Source: Desulfobacter vibrioformis DSM 8776 (GTDB lineage: Bacteria > Desulfobacterota > Desulfobacteria > Desulfobacterales > Desulfobacteraceae). Taken from it: 64,000 nucleotides of DNA. Below are positions 9,231-19,043 of the stretch, one piece after another. Below the pieces are notes generated by a model. The model did no database searches. It saw nothing but the letters and a program-made list of their open reading frames with translations, and was not told the origin of the DNA. Made by a program: the position numbers and the translations under genes. Within the stretch, counting starts at the first letter, position 1; every line of letters starts with the position of its first letter. The stretch is from positions 1-64,000 of the forward strand of contig NZ_KN050796.1 in assembly GCF_000745975.1 (NCBI RefSeq), written 5' to 3'.

Positions 9231-10127
9231 TTACCTTCGGGGATGGGCTTTGTCGTACACGGCCATCAGACGGTCCATGCTCACATGGGTATACACCTGG
9301 GTGGTGGACAGGCTGGCATGACCTAAAATTTCCTGGATACCCCGAAGATCGGCACCGGAATCCAGCATATGAGTGGCAAAGGAATGACGCAGGGTGTGGG
9401 GTGAAATTTTCAAACCTAAACCGCATTCCATGACCACCTTATCAAGAATGCGCCTGATGGAGCGTCTGCCAAGCCTTTGAAGGTCTTTGTTTAAGAATAC
9501 CGCTGGGAAGTTTTCCTTGAGATCAGCCCGGTAGGTTTGGACGGCATCAAGGGCGCGCCTGCCCACGGGCATGATGCGTTCTTTGTTTCCCTTGCCTAAA
9601 ACCCGGATCAGCCCGGCATGAAAATCAATATCCTGGATATTTAGCATGTGAAGCTCGCCGATTCGCATGCCTGTGGAATAAAAGGTCTCAAACATGGCAA
9701 GATTTCGTCTGTCCATCCAGGTATCACTTTTCATGGTGTCCAGCAGCCTGAAAATATCATCAATACTCATGGCCTTGGGAAGGGTTTGCTCAAGTTTCGG
9801 AAAGGGGATGGTATCGGCAGGATTCAACCCGACCAGCCCGGACCTGGTCAGGTAATCAAAAAAAGATTTCAAGGCGGACAAACGCCGCGAAAGGGTTTTT
9901 TTACTTTTTTTCAGGGCGGTCTGGGCTGCAAGATATCTGCGCACGATCATCTTGTCCACCTGTTGAGCCCTTTTTTCAAAAGCCTGTTGCCAGTTTTCAT
10001 CCGTGCAGCTACAGGTGTCCAGGTAAAAAAGGATAAAGCTTTTTATATCCGTAAAATAGGCCCGAAGCGTATGGGCGGAATACCCTTTTTCAGCTTCCAG
10101 GGTGACCAGATAGTCATCAAGAATCAT
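9231..10127 (-). CDS. xerC: Tyrosine recombinase XerC/XerD type
   Basis: Resolves chromosome dimers at dif. The N-terminal SAM-like core-binding domain (about 1-90) is followed by the catalytic domain with the full set of residues: arginine in STGMRIGEL, lysine in GKGNKER, HTLRHSFATHMLDSG, then LGHASLSTTQVYTHV with the histidine and the tyrosine nucleophile. Length 298 is typical. Linkage to hslV/hslU, as with codV/clpQY in Firmicutes, favours XerC over XerD, but this is inference. The start overlaps the UDG-like gene by 11 bases. Confidence 0.92.
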   Translation of the reverse strand: MILDDYLVTLEAEKGYSAHTLRAYFTDIKSFILFYLDTCSCTDENWQQAFEKRAQQVDKMIVRRYLAAQTALKKSKKTLSRRLSALKSFFDYLTRSGLVGLNPADTIPFPKLEQTLPKAMSIDDIFRLLDTMKSDTWMDRRNLAMFETFYSTGMRIGELHMLNIQDIDFHAGLIRVLGKGNKERIMPVGRRALDAVQTYRADLKENFPAVFLNKDLQRLGRRSIRRILDKVVMECGLGLKISPHTLRHSFATHMLDSGADLRGIQEILGHASLSTTQVYTHVSMDRLMAVYDKAHPRR

Positions 10128-10713
10128 GGCGGTCCAGTCCTGTACAGGCCATGACCTGTTTGAGATCGTCCCAGGCCTCGCGTTTCAGGGCAGGGTTTTG
10201 CACAAGCACCGAAGGGTGGTGGGTGGCCATGACCTGTACCCCGTGGCACTGAAAAAAATGCCCCCGGATTTTTGCCAGGGGATCATCCGTGCCTTTCATC
10301 ATCCGGCAGGCCTTTTCTCCCAACGCCACCACGGCCAAAGGTTTGTGCGCCAGTATGTGGCGGTCAAGCAAATCGTTGTCTGCAGCATTGCAGATATACA
10401 CATTAGACGGTGTAAGATGCATGGCTGAAAGCATTTTGACCAAAAGGCTGCCAGGCTGCCCCTTAAAAAAGGTTCCCTCACTGTCCACCAGAACGATGCG
10501 CGCATCTTCAGGCCCCTGGGCAGCAAAGGGCTGTGGCGGCCATGCCGGGGTGCCCCATGTTTCAAGGATCTGAAAGGCGTCCCGGCCCAGGGCCATGGAT
10601 TGATTGCCCAGACTTTTTTGAAACTTCAGAAACTGGCCCAGGGAATTGAGGGCCTGGACAACCCCATGGCTCCAGTCAGAATTTTGAACTGTATTACCGT
10701 CAAAAACATCCAT
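10117..10713 (-). CDS. Divergent uracil-DNA glycosylase superfamily protein
   Basis: The C-terminal half matches family 4/5 uracil-DNA glycosylases: NVYICNAADND, then ALGEKACRMM, and ATHHPSVLV, where the histidine helps in catalysis. The first motif, usually GEAPG followed by a glycine-rich PFVG loop, is degenerate here (VDSEGTFFKGQPGSLL), and no clear set of four cysteines for the 4Fe-4S cluster is visible. The ATG at 10713 lies 4 bases after the coaBC stop and is preferred over the one 30 bases upstream inside coaBC. Probably DNA repair, but activity on uracil is uncertain. Confidence 0.75.
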   Translation of the reverse strand: MDVFDGNTVQNSDWSHGVVQALNSLGQFLKFQKSLGNQSMALGRDAFQILETWGTPAWPPQPFAAQGPEDARIVLVDSEGTFFKGQPGSLLVKMLSAMHLTPSNVYICNAADNDLLDRHILAHKPLAVVALGEKACRMMKGTDDPLAKIRGHFFQCHGVQVMATHHPSVLVQNPALKREAWDDLKQVMACTGLDRHDS

Positions 10714-10717
10714 GGGT

Positions 10718-11926
10718 TTAGGAGATCGCCTGGACAACCGCATCCAAAATGGCGTGGGCCACCTTTTCCTTTGACATCAAAGGCAGATCCGTAACCAGGC
10801 CGTCCCGGGTGAACAGTTTGACTTTATTGGTATCAGCCTTGAAGCCTGAACCGCTTTTGCCCACAATATTGGCGGCAATCATGTCCAGGTGTTTTTTTTC
10901 CATCTTGCCCTTGGCATAGGTTTCAAGGTCACGGGTCTCCGCAGCAAAGCCGACCAGGTACTGATTTGTCCTTTTTTTGAGCCCAATGGCCTTTAAAATA
11001 TCTTTGTTCTGGGTCAGTTCAAGGGTCATGTGTCCCTGATCCTGCTCCCCGTTCTTTTTGATTTTATGGGCCTGGACAGACACAGGTTTGAAATCCCCCA
11101 CAGCCGCCACTTTAATGATGATATCCGCCTGGCCCAAAGATCCAAGCATGGCATCATACATCTGGTCGCAGGATTCCACGGATACGCGCTCCACACCAAC
11201 AGGGGCATCAAGGCTGACAGGACCGGACACAAGGATAACCCTGGCACCTCTTTTTTCCGCAGCCCCGGCAATGGCATATCCCATTTTGCCAGAGGAGTGG
11301 TTGCTTAAAAAACGCACCGGATCAATGGCTTCAACCGTGGGGCCGGCAGAGACTAAAATGGTTTTTCCCTTTAGATCCTTTTTGTAAAAAAGCGCACAGG
11401 CCCGGTCAAAAATAAACCAGGGTTCAGGCAGGCGGCCGGCACCTGCGGTTTTACACGCAAGCACCCCTGAATCCGGATCCAGGATATGAATGCCGGACTC
11501 TTCCAGCAAATCCAGGTTTTTTTGCACCCTTATATTCTGGTACATATCCGTATTCATGGACGGACAGATCAAAACAGGGCAGGTCATGGCCAGCATGGTA
11601 GTGGTCAATGCATCGTCGGCAATACCGTGGGCCAGCTTGCCAATGAAGTTGGCTGTTGCCGGTGCGATGACGGCAAGATCCGACTTTGACGCCACTTCAA
11701 TGTGGGCAACCCCGGAACCGGATCCTTCCCACAAATCCAGGAGCACCGGGTTTTCCGAGAGTACCTCAAAGGTGGCAGGTCCCACAAACCGGGTGGCGGC
11801 CCGGGTCATGGCCACCACCACATCAGCTCCGGCCTTTTTAAAAAGCCGGAGCAGTTCAACGCATTTATACGCAGCAATACCGCCGGTCACACCTAAAAAA
11901 ACGTGTTTACCATTCAATGTCATCAA
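10718..11926 (-). CDS. coaBC: Bifunctional phosphopantothenoylcysteine synthetase/decarboxylase
   Basis: Carries out two steps of coenzyme A synthesis. The N-terminal flavoprotein decarboxylase (about 1-190) has GVTGGIAAYKCVELLR, the catalytic histidine in VAHIEVASKSD, PSMNTDMY, and the cysteine of the flap in LACKTAGAGRLPEP. The C-terminal synthetase (about 190-402) has SAGPTVEAIDPVRFLSNHSSGKMG and AAVGDFKP. Length is 402 residues. It overlaps the preceding lipoprotein by 4 bases. Confidence 0.96.
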   Translation of the reverse strand: MMTLNGKHVFLGVTGGIAAYKCVELLRLFKKAGADVVVAMTRAATRFVGPATFEVLSENPVLLDLWEGSGSGVAHIEVASKSDLAVIAPATANFIGKLAHGIADDALTTTMLAMTCPVLICPSMNTDMYQNIRVQKNLDLLEESGIHILDPDSGVLACKTAGAGRLPEPWFIFDRACALFYKKDLKGKTILVSAGPTVEAIDPVRFLSNHSSGKMGYAIAGAAEKRGARVILVSGPVSLDAPVGVERVSVESCDQMYDAMLGSLGQADIIIKVAAVGDFKPVSVQAHKIKKNGEQDQGHMTLELTQNKDILKAIGLKKRTNQYLVGFAAETRDLETYAKGKMEKKHLDMIAANIVGKSGSGFKADTNKVKLFTRDGLVTDLPLMSKEKVAHAILDAVVQAIS

Positions 11927-12423
11927 AAGGTCCCATCGTTTGTGGGATTTTGGGAGACGCCGCGCAGGGTAGGGGCGATGCCGATTTCAACATAGGTATA
12001 AATCGGTTCTTCACGGATTGAAATCACGGCACAGCGGGTGGCCTTTTGAAATACCATGATGGTGGTTTCCGGGGCTTTAATCCTGGAAATGACCTCCCAG
12101 TTGTCCTTTTCCATGTTCATGGAAAAAAAATTATAAAGGGAGTTGGACTCCACCCGCCCCTTGAGGCTAAGGATTCCGGATCTGAATCCGGGTGTTGAAA
12201 CGATAACCGTGCGGTCTTTGATAATTTTCAGTTCTTCGGGAATCAGTACATCCTCAAAATCATGGTAAACAGCAACAGGTCTATTCTCGACCTCCGGCTG
12301 GGGGGACTGGACCTGTTCCGAGGCCGGTGCCCTCTGAAAAAGCCCGCACCCTGAAACAGATATCAAGGCTGTAAATATCAGTGACCCCCAAAAAAATGCT
12401 GGCAGGCAATGACGAGGTTTCAT
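11923..12423 (-). CDS. Predicted lipoprotein of unknown function
   Basis: The signal peptide ends in a lipobox, VSGC, at about residue 26. After a proline/glutamine-rich linker comes one small domain (about 55-155) with DVLIPEELKIIKDRTVIVSTP, a GxLxLKGRVE strand and NMEKDNWEVIS. Similar short lipoproteins occur beside coaBC in related deltaproteobacteria as far as I recall, but I cannot name a family. It is the first gene of the long housekeeping run; the coaBC start overlaps its stop. Confidence 0.7.
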   Translation of the reverse strand: MKPRHCLPAFFWGSLIFTALISVSGCGLFQRAPASEQVQSPQPEVENRPVAVYHDFEDVLIPEELKIIKDRTVIVSTPGFRSGILSLKGRVESNSLYNFFSMNMEKDNWEVISRIKAPETTIMVFQKATRCAVISIREEPIYTYVEIGIAPTLRGVSQNPTNDGTF

Positions 12424-12566
12424 TTCGTTTTCTCCAAATTATTCGTTACCGCAAATGTTATTTCTTCTAAAACGAATCCCCTTAAATGTCAATTCAATGT
12501 CATTAACTTTAGTACTGACGCATGAACACAAAACAGTTATGCACCTTGCCAGGATGTTGCACGCCG

Positions 12567-13853
12567 CTATTTCAGCAACTCCCCCACACGTTTAACCGCG
12601 CAAAAATCACCGCACATGGTACAAACCTCTTTTTCCCCGGGCTGGGATGAATTGCGGTAAAGTCTTGCCTTTTCCGGGTCCAGGGCGCAGTCGAACTGTC
12701 CCTCCCAGTCCAGGGTACCCCGGGCTTTGCTCATTTTATGGTCGATAATTGCGGCACCTTTAAGACCCTTGGCCAGATCTCCGGCATGGGCCGCGATCCG
12801 GGATGCCATAATACCTTGTTTAACATCGTCTGCAGTGGGCAGTCGCAGATGCTCAGCCGGGGTGACATAGCACAAAAAGTCAGCACCATGCATGGCGGCC
12901 AGGGCACCGCCTATGGCTGACGTGATATGGTCGTAGCCGGGGGCAATGTCGGTAACCAGGGGGCCAAGCACATAAAACGGAGCATTGTGGCAAAGCTTTT
13001 TTTGCAGTTTCATGTTCATTTCCACTTCATGCAGCGGCACATGGCCAGGTCCCTCAATCATGACCTGTACATTTTTTTTCCAGGCCTGCCGGGTCAGTTC
13101 CCCAAGGGTGATCAGCTCCTCAATCTGGGGGGCGTCTGTTGAGTCCTGGATGGCACCCGGCCTGAGTCCGTCCCCCAGGCTGATGCAGACATCATGGGCC
13201 TGGCAGATATCCAGAAGCCGGTCAAAGTGTTCATAAAAGGGATTTTCATTGCCGGTTTTTTCCATCCATTCAAACAGGATGGCCCCGCCCCGGCTGACAA
13301 TTCCGCACAGCCGGGGGTTGGTTTTTATGCTTTGGGCACATTTTTTGTTGAGTCCGGCATGGATGGTAATAAAATCAATCCCGTTGGCGGCATGGATCTC
13401 AACGGTTTCAAACCAATCCTCCAGGGTTATGTCCTGGGTGGGTTTTCCGGTACGGGTTAAGGTATCATAAATGGGTACCGTACCGATCATCACAGGGATT
13501 TGTGCCACCAGACACTTGCGAAACTTTTCAGTGTCGCCGGATACGCTCAGGTCCATGACAGCGTCTGCCTGGTACTCCAGAGCCAGGCGCGCCTTCCGGA
13601 GTTCCGCATCAAAACAGCAGACATCTTTGGATACGCCCAGATTGACGTTAATTTTGGTTTTAAGCCCTTTTCCCACGCCTGCGGCTTTCAGGTTTAAATG
13701 ATTCTTATTGGCAGGGACAGCAATTGAGCCCTGGGCAATGCCTTCCATAAGTTCCTGTTTTGAAATGGGTTCATTGGCGAGCACCTGTTCCATCTGCGGT
13801 GTGAGAATGCCTTTCCTGGCCGCATCCATCTGAGTTGTATATGATTGTGACAT
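12567..13853 (-). CDS. thiC: Phosphomethylpyrimidine synthase ThiC
   Basis: A radical-SAM enzyme that turns aminoimidazole ribotide into the pyrimidine of thiamine. Typical stretches are [11 protein letters not shown], the VMDLSVSGD region, [33 protein letters not shown] and the C-terminal iron-sulfur motif CTMCGDFC. The ATG at 13853 (MSQSYTTQ) has AGGAG 8 bases upstream and is preferred to the start 93 bases earlier, which lies inside the leader next to the riboswitch. Length is then 428 residues, the short ThiC form. Controlled by the TPP riboswitch at 13945-14039. Confidence 0.96.
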   Translation of the reverse strand: MSQSYTTQMDAARKGILTPQMEQVLANEPISKQELMEGIAQGSIAVPANKNHLNLKAAGVGKGLKTKINVNLGVSKDVCCFDAELRKARLALEYQADAVMDLSVSGDTEKFRKCLVAQIPVMIGTVPIYDTLTRTGKPTQDITLEDWFETVEIHAANGIDFITIHAGLNKKCAQSIKTNPRLCGIVSRGGAILFEWMEKTGNENPFYEHFDRLLDICQAHDVCISLGDGLRPGAIQDSTDAPQIEELITLGELTRQAWKKNVQVMIEGPGHVPLHEVEMNMKLQKKLCHNAPFYVLGPLVTDIAPGYDHITSAIGGALAAMHGADFLCYVTPAEHLRLPTADDVKQGIMASRIAAHAGDLAKGLKGAAIIDHKMSKARGTLDWEGQFDCALDPEKARLYRNSSQPGEKEVCTMCGDFCAVKRVGELLK

Positions 13854-13944
13854 GTGTATATCTCCTGTTTTATATTGATTTTTATGGGAGGAAAACTGAA
13901 ACGGCTGGGCCGGGAGATGACAGATGATGCTGTGCCAAAGCTTC

Positions 13945-14039
13945 AACCACGTTTCCTACGCCGGTACGAACCGGATCAGGTTCCAAGGGTTGAAGTCTTG
14001 AACTAACTTCTCTCAGCTTTTACAAAAGCACCCCCGTGA
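13945..14039 (-). promoter_or_regulatory. TPP riboswitch (THI element)
   Basis: On the minus strand the leader of thiC contains the conserved TPP aptamer parts in order: GGGGGTGCTT, GCTGAGAG, ACCCTTGGAACCTGATCCGG, and CGTAGGAAACGTGG. The P3 arm between them is of moderate length. It ends about 90 bases before the thiC start, leaving room for an expression platform that sequesters the AGGAG site or forms a terminator. Confidence 0.95.
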
Positions 14040-14210
14040 TTAACTGAAATGTCCAATACTTGATTCGGAAGATTCTGTCAATGGATTTCCCCCGGCACAC
14101 AGGGTAATCGCATGAAAAAAAACACGGTTAATCCCTAATAATCCTTATTCTTGGATTCATCACGAAGTATCTCTTTAATTGTTAATTTACAAGGTCTTTG
14201 GTTCTCCTGC

Positions 14211-17200
14211 TTAATTGGAAATTTCTTTCCATGACCTGACAGAGGTGTTTACTTCGGCCCCCATGATGACTGCGTTGTTATATCTGCCGCCGCCAAGGGT
14301 CACAATAGAACCGTCAGTGGTCTTCACATAGAGATGTTCATCGTCAACCAAGGGAGATACCCGGACATTTCCCACAACAATATTCTTAATCACGGTCCCT
14401 TCCTCGGCGTCCACGATATAGACTTTACCGCTGTTATCATCCTCTCCCTGGCTTTCACAAGGGTCTTCGGTTTCAGCTGTGGAAGTGCCAAAATAAATAT
14501 TTCCCGCTGCTGAAAATGCAGAGGCATAAATCCTGTGGCCTGCATCAAGTTTCAGGTACCAGTCCAGGCTTACCGTATCTGTCGAACAGATGCCTTTTTC
14601 AGCCGTGTCCGTGTATGCGTAGAAATGATACCTGGTATTGTCCGTGTCAATATCCTCATCATAATAGGGACTGTCACCGGTGCCGAAGAAAATGGTAATG
14701 TTGTATTGCTGCTCGCCATGGGCATCATAATGGGTCTGCACGGTCACGGCAGGGGAGGCATAAATGGGCTGGTACCGATAGCTTTCCTGGACCGTGTTGT
14801 TATCATCATCGGTAAAGTCCGTATTAATGACGCAGTTTGTAAAACCGTAGTAGTAGCCATCGGGATCGTCGGGTATGATCACCTTGTACAGATATCCCTT
14901 GTCAGATCCCACATATATCCGGTCAATATATCCGTTACCGTCCGAATCCACAATGGCAGGCTGGCCGCTGGCCACCCCGCCTTTTCCCCTGTTTGTACCG
15001 TCCGGGTCATGGTTTAGATAAATGCGTTCGATCAAATGGCCGGTCTCTATATTGACAAGATAGATGGATGGATAAAGCTCCGGGTCGTCTGTTTTTCCCG
15101 AAACAAAAAAGGCCACCCACATGGGCTCACCATTCACCTGGATTCTGCCGATCTGTGAGACAGCGGCAGAAGATCTGCTCCTGTACAGCTCCGGGTCTGC
15201 AAACTCCCACATAAACGTTGGTTTATCGGGATCAGTGACATTAAGACAGGTAACCGTATCCCCTCCGTTGCCCTGGGCACACAGCAGCACCGTGGTCCAT
15301 GTATCGTTGATTTTAACATCTGCAATGGTAGGCGAGGCGTCCACATAGGCCTGGTCATCTTCTCCCAGATTATTGTTTTTCAGTCGGGGAACCAGGTTGG
15401 CAGGGATAAATGCCCACAACTCCGCTCCTGTGCCGTAATTCGGGGCAACGTCTTCACCTTCTCCTTCCCATAGAAAATAGCCCCGGTTTTCTTCTTCTTC
15501 ACTGGTGACGGGATTATCACCCCACCTGAATTTTCCGCCGTCAAAGGCATGGAGCATCCCGTCCCTGGATCCCACATATACAACAGTCCGCCGTGTTTCA
15601 TTATCCTTGACAAATTTGTCAAACGCTTTTTTTTCTTCATCGGTAACCGCACTGCCGTAATACCACCACGGGGTTCCCGGCGGAATCTGGACCGCAGGTA
15701 CCGAGTGATCCACCGGACCCAGGAGCCATTCCTTGGCAGTGGTGCTGCCGTCCTTATATCCCCTGACCCAGTTGACCAGCCAGTCCCCGTCAGCTTCGGT
15801 ATATTGGCCATCCCCGTTAAAATCATAGGTATACCCCTTGCCTATAAGATGGGTCTCGTTCAGGCCGAGCGTGGTATTGGTGATATTGTCCGGGGTAAAG
15901 GGTTCCAGGGTTCCCTGGGCCACATAATAGAAGTATGACGCCTTAACAGGTACATCTGCACCCGGGGCAGACTTAAAGGTAACACTGATCTGACCTGTAA
16001 ACCGGTTGATGGTCCCGCTTCCCCCGAGACTGCCGGAAAGCTCATCGATATGTTTATCCGTAAACTTTTCGGTCTGGTCAGTGATTTCAACGGTCAGCGC
16101 ACATACCGGGCTGTGTTCAAGGGTGCCTGAAAATTCTGTTTTTATGCCGTCTCCTGTCCATAATTCCTCTTCCGCATGCACGGTGATGCAGTGATAATAA
16201 ATGGTCCTGGCTGCCGGACCTTGCGCCGTCAGCACCTGGCCTGCGTCCCAGAGCTTAACCGCATCGGTATTGCTGGTATCCTTGGGATCATATCGCCGGG
16301 ACGCCACCAGATGCCCCCTCAAAGACTTATCCGTCCATGAAAGGGCCGGGGTCTCATAGGCCCCGGAATAGACTACGTTGGTCTGGATCACGGGTTCGGC
16401 CCGGGCGAAGTAACCGTTGGTTGCCACCGTGCCGTCAAGTTCCACATCAAGTATTTCAGGGATGCAGGTTTCCAGCTCAGAGAACATCTCCGCCTTCCAG
16501 CGCAAGGCCCTGCCTGACAGCCCTTTTTCGGAAAAGTCAACCCGGACTTTTCGTTTGGTATACTGGGGGGTTCCGGGAACCCAGGTATCGGAAATGTCTT
16601 CCCCTGGTGTATTCTTTTCATTGTCTGTTTCATAAATTTCATCCCACTCTGTTATTTCGATCCAGGTATCCCCGTCATCAATGGAGAGCCAGTAGTTGAT
16701 TTCCGTGGTCCCGGAGCAGGGCAGATTGTCATAGACCGTCATGGTGACGGCTGTGAAATATGCTTCGTCATCTTCCGGAACAATGGCATTTTCGGATTCA
16801 AGGCTGGCAACCCCGCCGGTGCGCCGTTCGATCTGAAAAACCATATCATTATGGTCTGCATCCCCGCCGCCGGTCAGGTCCTCCCACCCCAGGATCCATT
16901 TATTGGGGGCATCGGGCGGGGCACCCACAATGACATGGGCGTATTTTTGTCCGTAGGTAACGGGGAGGACATAGTCCCCGGATAGCTGGACATCAAAGAT
17001 GGTATCCATCCGGTCAATGGCCGTCTGGGTCAGCCAACCGCCGGCTGTGACACAGTCGGATGCCGTATTTGAATCACCCAGCCTGTAAGTCTTGTTAAAG
17101 GTATCGCTGCCGCATGCTCCGTAAGTGTCCGGATTCCAATCTTTTTTTGTAAAAAAAACCCCATTGGTATCCGTGGTGTTCCAGCGCTTGTCTGCTGTCA

Positions 17201-18980
17201 GAAAAAAGACCAGTTCGGTCCCGCCGGCAATGGTGCCGATGGATTTTTTCATGTCCCTGGCTGTGACGCGGCCGTCACCATCCACCACAAATGTGTTAAC
17301 AGAGCCGTCCGGATTCCTGGTGCCGTCGTCATAACTGGCCAGATCATCCTCGCTGGTGGTGGGAAAGGAGCCGTTGCCGTACTCTGTGTCCAGAATTCCG
17401 TTTCCGCCGCCGCAGCAATCCCCGGTTTCATTGTCGTCATAAATTTTTATGAAAAGCGGGTGCTTGTCATTTTCAGGGATATTGTTCCAGCCCTTGAAGT
17501 TTCCGTTTCCGTCAACAGCATCTTTCTTGAGGATGTAGCCGAAATCAGAGACATACCCGGCCCCTTCGTACAAAAAGGTGACAATGACTTCCTGGGTAAA
17601 GGGAATGACAATATTATCCGGATCAATGGCGTTATTTCCTGTGTCCAGAACCAGTTTGCCGTCAGACACACTGGTGTTGGTCAGGGCAAAATCGCCTGAA
17701 TCAAACCCGGAACTATAATTCGTGGAGGTGTTTGTTGCGCATCCGGGGATACCGGAGGGCGATGCAGGGGGTTCTGATTCAACAAAGGAGACGCTGATCC
17801 GGTGGCCTTCGAGAACATTTGAAAAAGTGTACTGGTCGTTGGTCAGTTTCGCTTCGGAATCATTGTCCACCGTGACCGTTCCCACTGCATATCCGTCGTC
17901 GGGGACCACATCAAATGTGATCTCCCCGTTATACGCCACCTGCTTGTCTCCGGACGGGGTAATGGATCCGTGGTCCCCGGCAGTGGCCGTAACCGTATAT
18001 AATATTTGCGAAAAAGTCGCCTTAATGGTGTGATTGGCAGTTACGGGATCAAAGGTGTAGGTGCGATCAGTCGGCGTGACCAGTGAACTGTCCACCGACA
18101 CCTGACTTATTTCATACCCGGTATCAGGAATAATGGTAAATTGGGGCTCATCGTTTTCAGTGATTTCAACCTCGCCGATTGGATCTATGGTGCCGTTGTC
18201 TCCGGCAGAGGCTTCAATGGTATAGGTGGTTTCGGCGGGTAGGGGATTGATCTCAAAATTCTCGAACTGCACCGTGCAGGGGGTGCCGGCATCGTGGGAG
18301 GTCACAAAAAGCCCAACATCCTGCAGGTTTTGGGCAGTGCCCATGGCTTTACTCTCAATGGGGATCCAGTCGGTTCCGTCTGTGGAGTAAAACCCTTCAA
18401 ACCAGTAGTCATTTCCCTCTTTGGTCTTGACCAGTTTAAGCCAGCAGGGGGGATCGGAACTGCCTGTATTTGTGTATTTGTCCAACATACCGTTATTGTT
18501 GTTATCCCATTGAAAGGCATACCCGTTGCCCGGGGTCACAGAGACCATGCAGTAGCCTGAACTTGAGCCATCCTCATCCATGGCGTTTCTCACCATAATG
18601 CCGGCCTTGGCCCACTCATCGGTGTTCTCCTGGGAAACTATTTTGACGATGGCGGTGAACTCGCCTTCAACATCTTCAAGATAATATGCGGCATATTGGT
18701 CCGAGCCGGTCCAGACATCATTACCGGCTGCGGTAATGGTCATGGCCGAGTCTGAGGTAATTTCTTTGTGGCTGTTTTCGTCGTTTACCGAGTCATGCCA
18801 CTGCCAGCTGCTGCTGTTAAATGAAACCTGGGCTGCGCCCAAAGGCAGGGTCGCCATCATGAAACAGATAAGGGTGAGTATGGATAAAGCGGCTGGAACA
18901 AGGCTCCGGCCAGCCCGTATTTGTCCTTCAGCCTGCTGTCGGCTGCGGGATACCGGAAAAGGCAGATGTATAGTTGTCAT
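14211..18980 (-). CDS. PilY1-like type IV pilus tip adhesin with extra N-terminal domains
   Basis: A 1,589-residue exported protein. It starts with an Sec signal peptide (hydrophobic ALSILTLICFMMATL, then AAQ). In order: a concanavalin-like DUF1349-type domain (about 50-250), two InlB-type beta repeats (about 250-405; YTIEASAGDNGTIDP and YTVTATAGDHGSITP), a middle region with a DUF4114-like GWEDLTGGGDADHNDMVF, and a C-terminal PilY1 propeller (about 1150-1589) with VVYVGSRDGMLHAFDGG and AELWAFIPANLVPRL. Calcium-loop-like motifs DFNGDGQYTEADGD and DSDGNGYID are present. It ends the minor pilin operon, as pilY1 does in Pseudomonas, and likely primes pilus assembly and adhesion. SD AAGGAGG precedes the ATG. 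Confidence 0.88.
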   Translation of the reverse strand: MTTIHLPFPVSRSRQQAEGQIRAGRSLVPAALSILTLICFMMATLPLGAAQVSFNSSSWQWHDSVNDENSHKEITSDSAMTITAAGNDVWTGSDQYAAYYLEDVEGEFTAIVKIVSQENTDEWAKAGIMVRNAMDEDGSSSGYCMVSVTPGNGYAFQWDNNNNGMLDKYTNTGSSDPPCWLKLVKTKEGNDYWFEGFYSTDGTDWIPIESKAMGTAQNLQDVGLFVTSHDAGTPCTVQFENFEINPLPAETTYTIEASAGDNGTIDPIGEVEITENDEPQFTIIPDTGYEISQVSVDSSLVTPTDRTYTFDPVTANHTIKATFSQILYTVTATAGDHGSITPSGDKQVAYNGEITFDVVPDDGYAVGTVTVDNDSEAKLTNDQYTFSNVLEGHRISVSFVESEPPASPSGIPGCATNTSTNYSSGFDSGDFALTNTSVSDGKLVLDTGNNAIDPDNIVIPFTQEVIVTFLYEGAGYVSDFGYILKKDAVDGNGNFKGWNNIPENDKHPLFIKIYDDNETGDCCGGGNGILDTEYGNGSFPTTSEDDLASYDDGTRNPDGSVNTFVVDGDGRVTARDMKKSIGTIAGGTELVFFLTADKRWNTTDTNGVFFTKKDWNPDTYGACGSDTFNKTYRLGDSNTASDCVTAGGWLTQTAIDRMDTIFDVQLSGDYVLPVTYGQKYAHVIVGAPPDAPNKWILGWEDLTGGGDADHNDMVFQIERRTGGVASLESENAIVPEDDEAYFTAVTMTVYDNLPCSGTTEINYWLSIDDGDTWIEITEWDEIYETDNEKNTPGEDISDTWVPGTPQYTKRKVRVDFSEKGLSGRALRWKAEMFSELETCIPEILDVELDGTVATNGYFARAEPVIQTNVVYSGAYETPALSWTDKSLRGHLVASRRYDPKDTSNTDAVKLWDAGQVLTAQGPAARTIYYHCITVHAEEELWTGDGIKTEFSGTLEHSPVCALTVEITDQTEKFTDKHIDELSGSLGGSGTINRFTGQISVTFKSAPGADVPVKASYFYYVAQGTLEPFTPDNITNTTLGLNETHLIGKGYTYDFNGDGQYTEADGDWLVNWVRGYKDGSTTAKEWLLGPVDHSVPAVQIPPGTPWWYYGSAVTDEEKKAFDKFVKDNETRRTVVYVGSRDGMLHAFDGGKFRWGDNPVTSEEEENRGYFLWEGEGEDVAPNYGTGAELWAFIPANLVPRLKNNNLGEDDQAYVDASPTIADVKINDTWTTVLLCAQGNGGDTVTCLNVTDPDKPTFMWEFADPELYRSRSSAAVSQIGRIQVNGEPMWVAFFVSGKTDDPELYPSIYLVNIETGHLIERIYLNHDPDGTNRGKGGVASGQPAIVDSDGNGYIDRIYVGSDKGYLYKVIIPDDPDGYYYGFTNCVINTDFTDDDNNTVQESYRYQPIYASPAVTVQTHYDAHGEQQYNITIFFGTGDSPYYDEDIDTDNTRYHFYAYTDTAEKGICSTDTVSLDWYLKLDAGHRIYASAFSAAGNIYFGTSTAETEDPCESQGEDDNSGKVYIVDAEEGTVIKNIVVGNVRVSPLVDDEHLYVKTTDGSIVTLGGGRYNNAVIMGAEVNTSVRSWKEISN

Positions 18981-19043
18981 TTTCCCCCTCCTTAATATGG
19001 CATAATTGTCCTGGTTTTAAATGTGGTTCAGGGCATTATAAAT

